Positions 63,510-64,000 of a DNA stretch of 64,000 bases are shown piece after piece (position 1 is the stretch's first letter; each line of letters opens with the position of its first letter). Origin of the DNA: Streptomyces lacrimifluminis. Its GTDB lineage: Bacteria; Actinomycetota; Actinomycetes; Streptomycetales; Streptomycetaceae. Below the pieces are notes generated by a model. That model saw only the letters and a list, made by a program, of their open reading frames with translations. It was not told the origin of the DNA and searched no databases. A program made the position numbers and the translations under genes. The stretch is taken from assembly GCF_014646095.1 (NCBI RefSeq), contig NZ_BMMU01000021.1, positions 1 through 64,000 on the forward strand, given 5' to 3'.

Positions 63510-64000
63510 ATGCGCACGCCGCCCCTCGCCTCAGGCGCCGAAGGCCCCGACGCCCTGCGGCCCTTGCTCGACACGGTCCTCGGCGCCCTCGCGGACGGTG
63601 GACACGCGCGCGGCGGCCCCCTCCCGGCCGGCGGACCCGAAACCGTCGCTCAGCGGATACGCGCCGCAGCCGGTGACTTCCTGCCCGACAAGGGCGACGA
63701 CAACGCCCTGTACGACCTCGTGCGCGCCCTCGCCGAAGGCGCCGCCGACCCCGCGCACCCCCACTGCGCCGCCCACCTGCACTGCCCGCCCCTCGCCGTC
63801 GCCACCGCCGCAGACCTCGCCGCCAGTGCCCTCAACCCGTCCCTCGACTCCTGGGACCAGGCCCCGGCCGCCTCCGAACTCGAAGCACTGGTCACGAGGA
63901 CCCTCGCCGCCGAGATCTACGGAGGCGCAAGGGCGAGTGAGCAGACACCGGCCGTAGCGCCCCGGAGGCGAACCGAGCCTCCAAAGCAAGGGGACGCCCT
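63510..64000 (+). CDS. PLP-dependent (group II) decarboxylase, N-terminal part
   Basis: ATG at 63510, with GGGAGGACCACC before it, opens a frame that reaches the window end without a stop. The sequence resembles the N-terminal region of aspartate/diaminobutyrate-type decarboxylases: LPDKGDDNALYDLVRAL, AAHLHCPPLAVATAADLAASALNPSLDSWDQAP and SELEALVTRTLAAEIYG. The last 25 residues (GGARASEQTPAV and on) do not fit the family, where a Ser-Gly-Gly-Thr-type motif would be expected, so the gene may be divergent or frameshifted near the window end. The PLP Lys would lie beyond the window. Confidence 0.7.
   Translation, partial: MRTPPLASGAEGPDALRPLLDTVLGALADGGHARGGPLPAGGPETVAQRIRAAAGDFLPDKGDDNALYDLVRALAEGAADPAHPHCAAHLHCPPLAVATAADLAASALNPSLDSWDQAPAASELEALVTRTLAAEIYGGARASEQTPAVAPRRRTEPPKQGDA

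Overview
The window looks like chromosomal DNA of a Streptomyces or a very close actinomycete. It is strongly G+C-rich with G/C-dominated third codon positions and uses many GTG and some TTG starts. It carries actinobacterial signatures: PriA-type HisA with no separate trpF, a trpM-like small gene between trpC and trpB, HGxxPAAW and TIGR03085-type proteins, and a large single-subunit DnaE beginning with a PHP domain. Most of it is conserved core chromosome. The less conserved parts are the left edge, the ADP-ribosylglycohydrolase operon at 35-43 kb, and 51-60 kb.

Layout. 1-72 holds the 5' end of an IS110-type transposase on the minus strand, running off the window. 0.25-7 kb carries stand-alone genes: MscS channel, dienelactone-hydrolase-like protein, PhoD phosphatase, a membrane-anchored DsbA-like protein, an unknown membrane protein and a DUF2252 protein. 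7.2-10.8 kb is dnaE, followed by a strong terminator and a 57-codon gene. 11.3-15.3 kb has a NYN-domain protein, an ABC-2-type exporter pair and a membrane protein. 15.4-19.5 kb (minus) has YbaK, a Lon-substrate-binding-domain protein, a helical unknown and a beta-helix/membrane protein.

19.7-35.4 kb is a long amino-acid biosynthesis block: hisD-hisC-hisB-(54-aa membrane protein)-hisH-priA-ridA-hisF, then hisI-trpE, a Trp-associated membrane protein, two small membrane proteins, trpC-trpM-trpB-trpA, a second DsbA-like protein and lgt. Most junctions in the his and trp runs are 4-bp ATGA/GTGA/TTGA overlaps, which points to translational coupling. PriA would serve both the histidine and tryptophan pathways.

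35.5-43.4 kb (minus) is a tightly overlapped operon of three ADP-ribosylglycohydrolase-family genes, a ribokinase, a CaiB-type CoA-transferase and an HpcH/CitE-type CoA-lyase. A fourth ADP-ribosylglycohydrolase gene lies just upstream, behind a dispersed repeat. This is the best candidate in the window for an undescribed pathway: release of ribose or ADP-ribose from a ribosylated compound, ribose phosphorylation, and CoA-dependent processing of an acid. Next come a VIT-family Fe/Mn transporter and gltBD (glutamate synthase) with a GlnR-like half-site pair upstream.

51-55.6 kb has a VWA protein and then an IpdF-like SDR, a KstR2-like TetR regulator, a FadA6-like thiolase and another SDR. These recall the sterol ring C/D degradation regulon, and a near-perfect KstR2-type operator precedes the first gene. 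55.9-60 kb has an ankyrin protein, a HExxH protein with a zinc ribbon, a secreted trypsin-like protease, a decayed GH35 beta-galactosidase/AraC pair containing a 9-bp minisatellite, and a chorismate mutase. The window ends with a response regulator, aminopeptidase N and the start of a PLP-dependent decarboxylase.

Two families of G+C-rich dispersed intergenic repeats are visible, one with three copies and one with two. No rRNA, tRNA or CRISPR array was seen.
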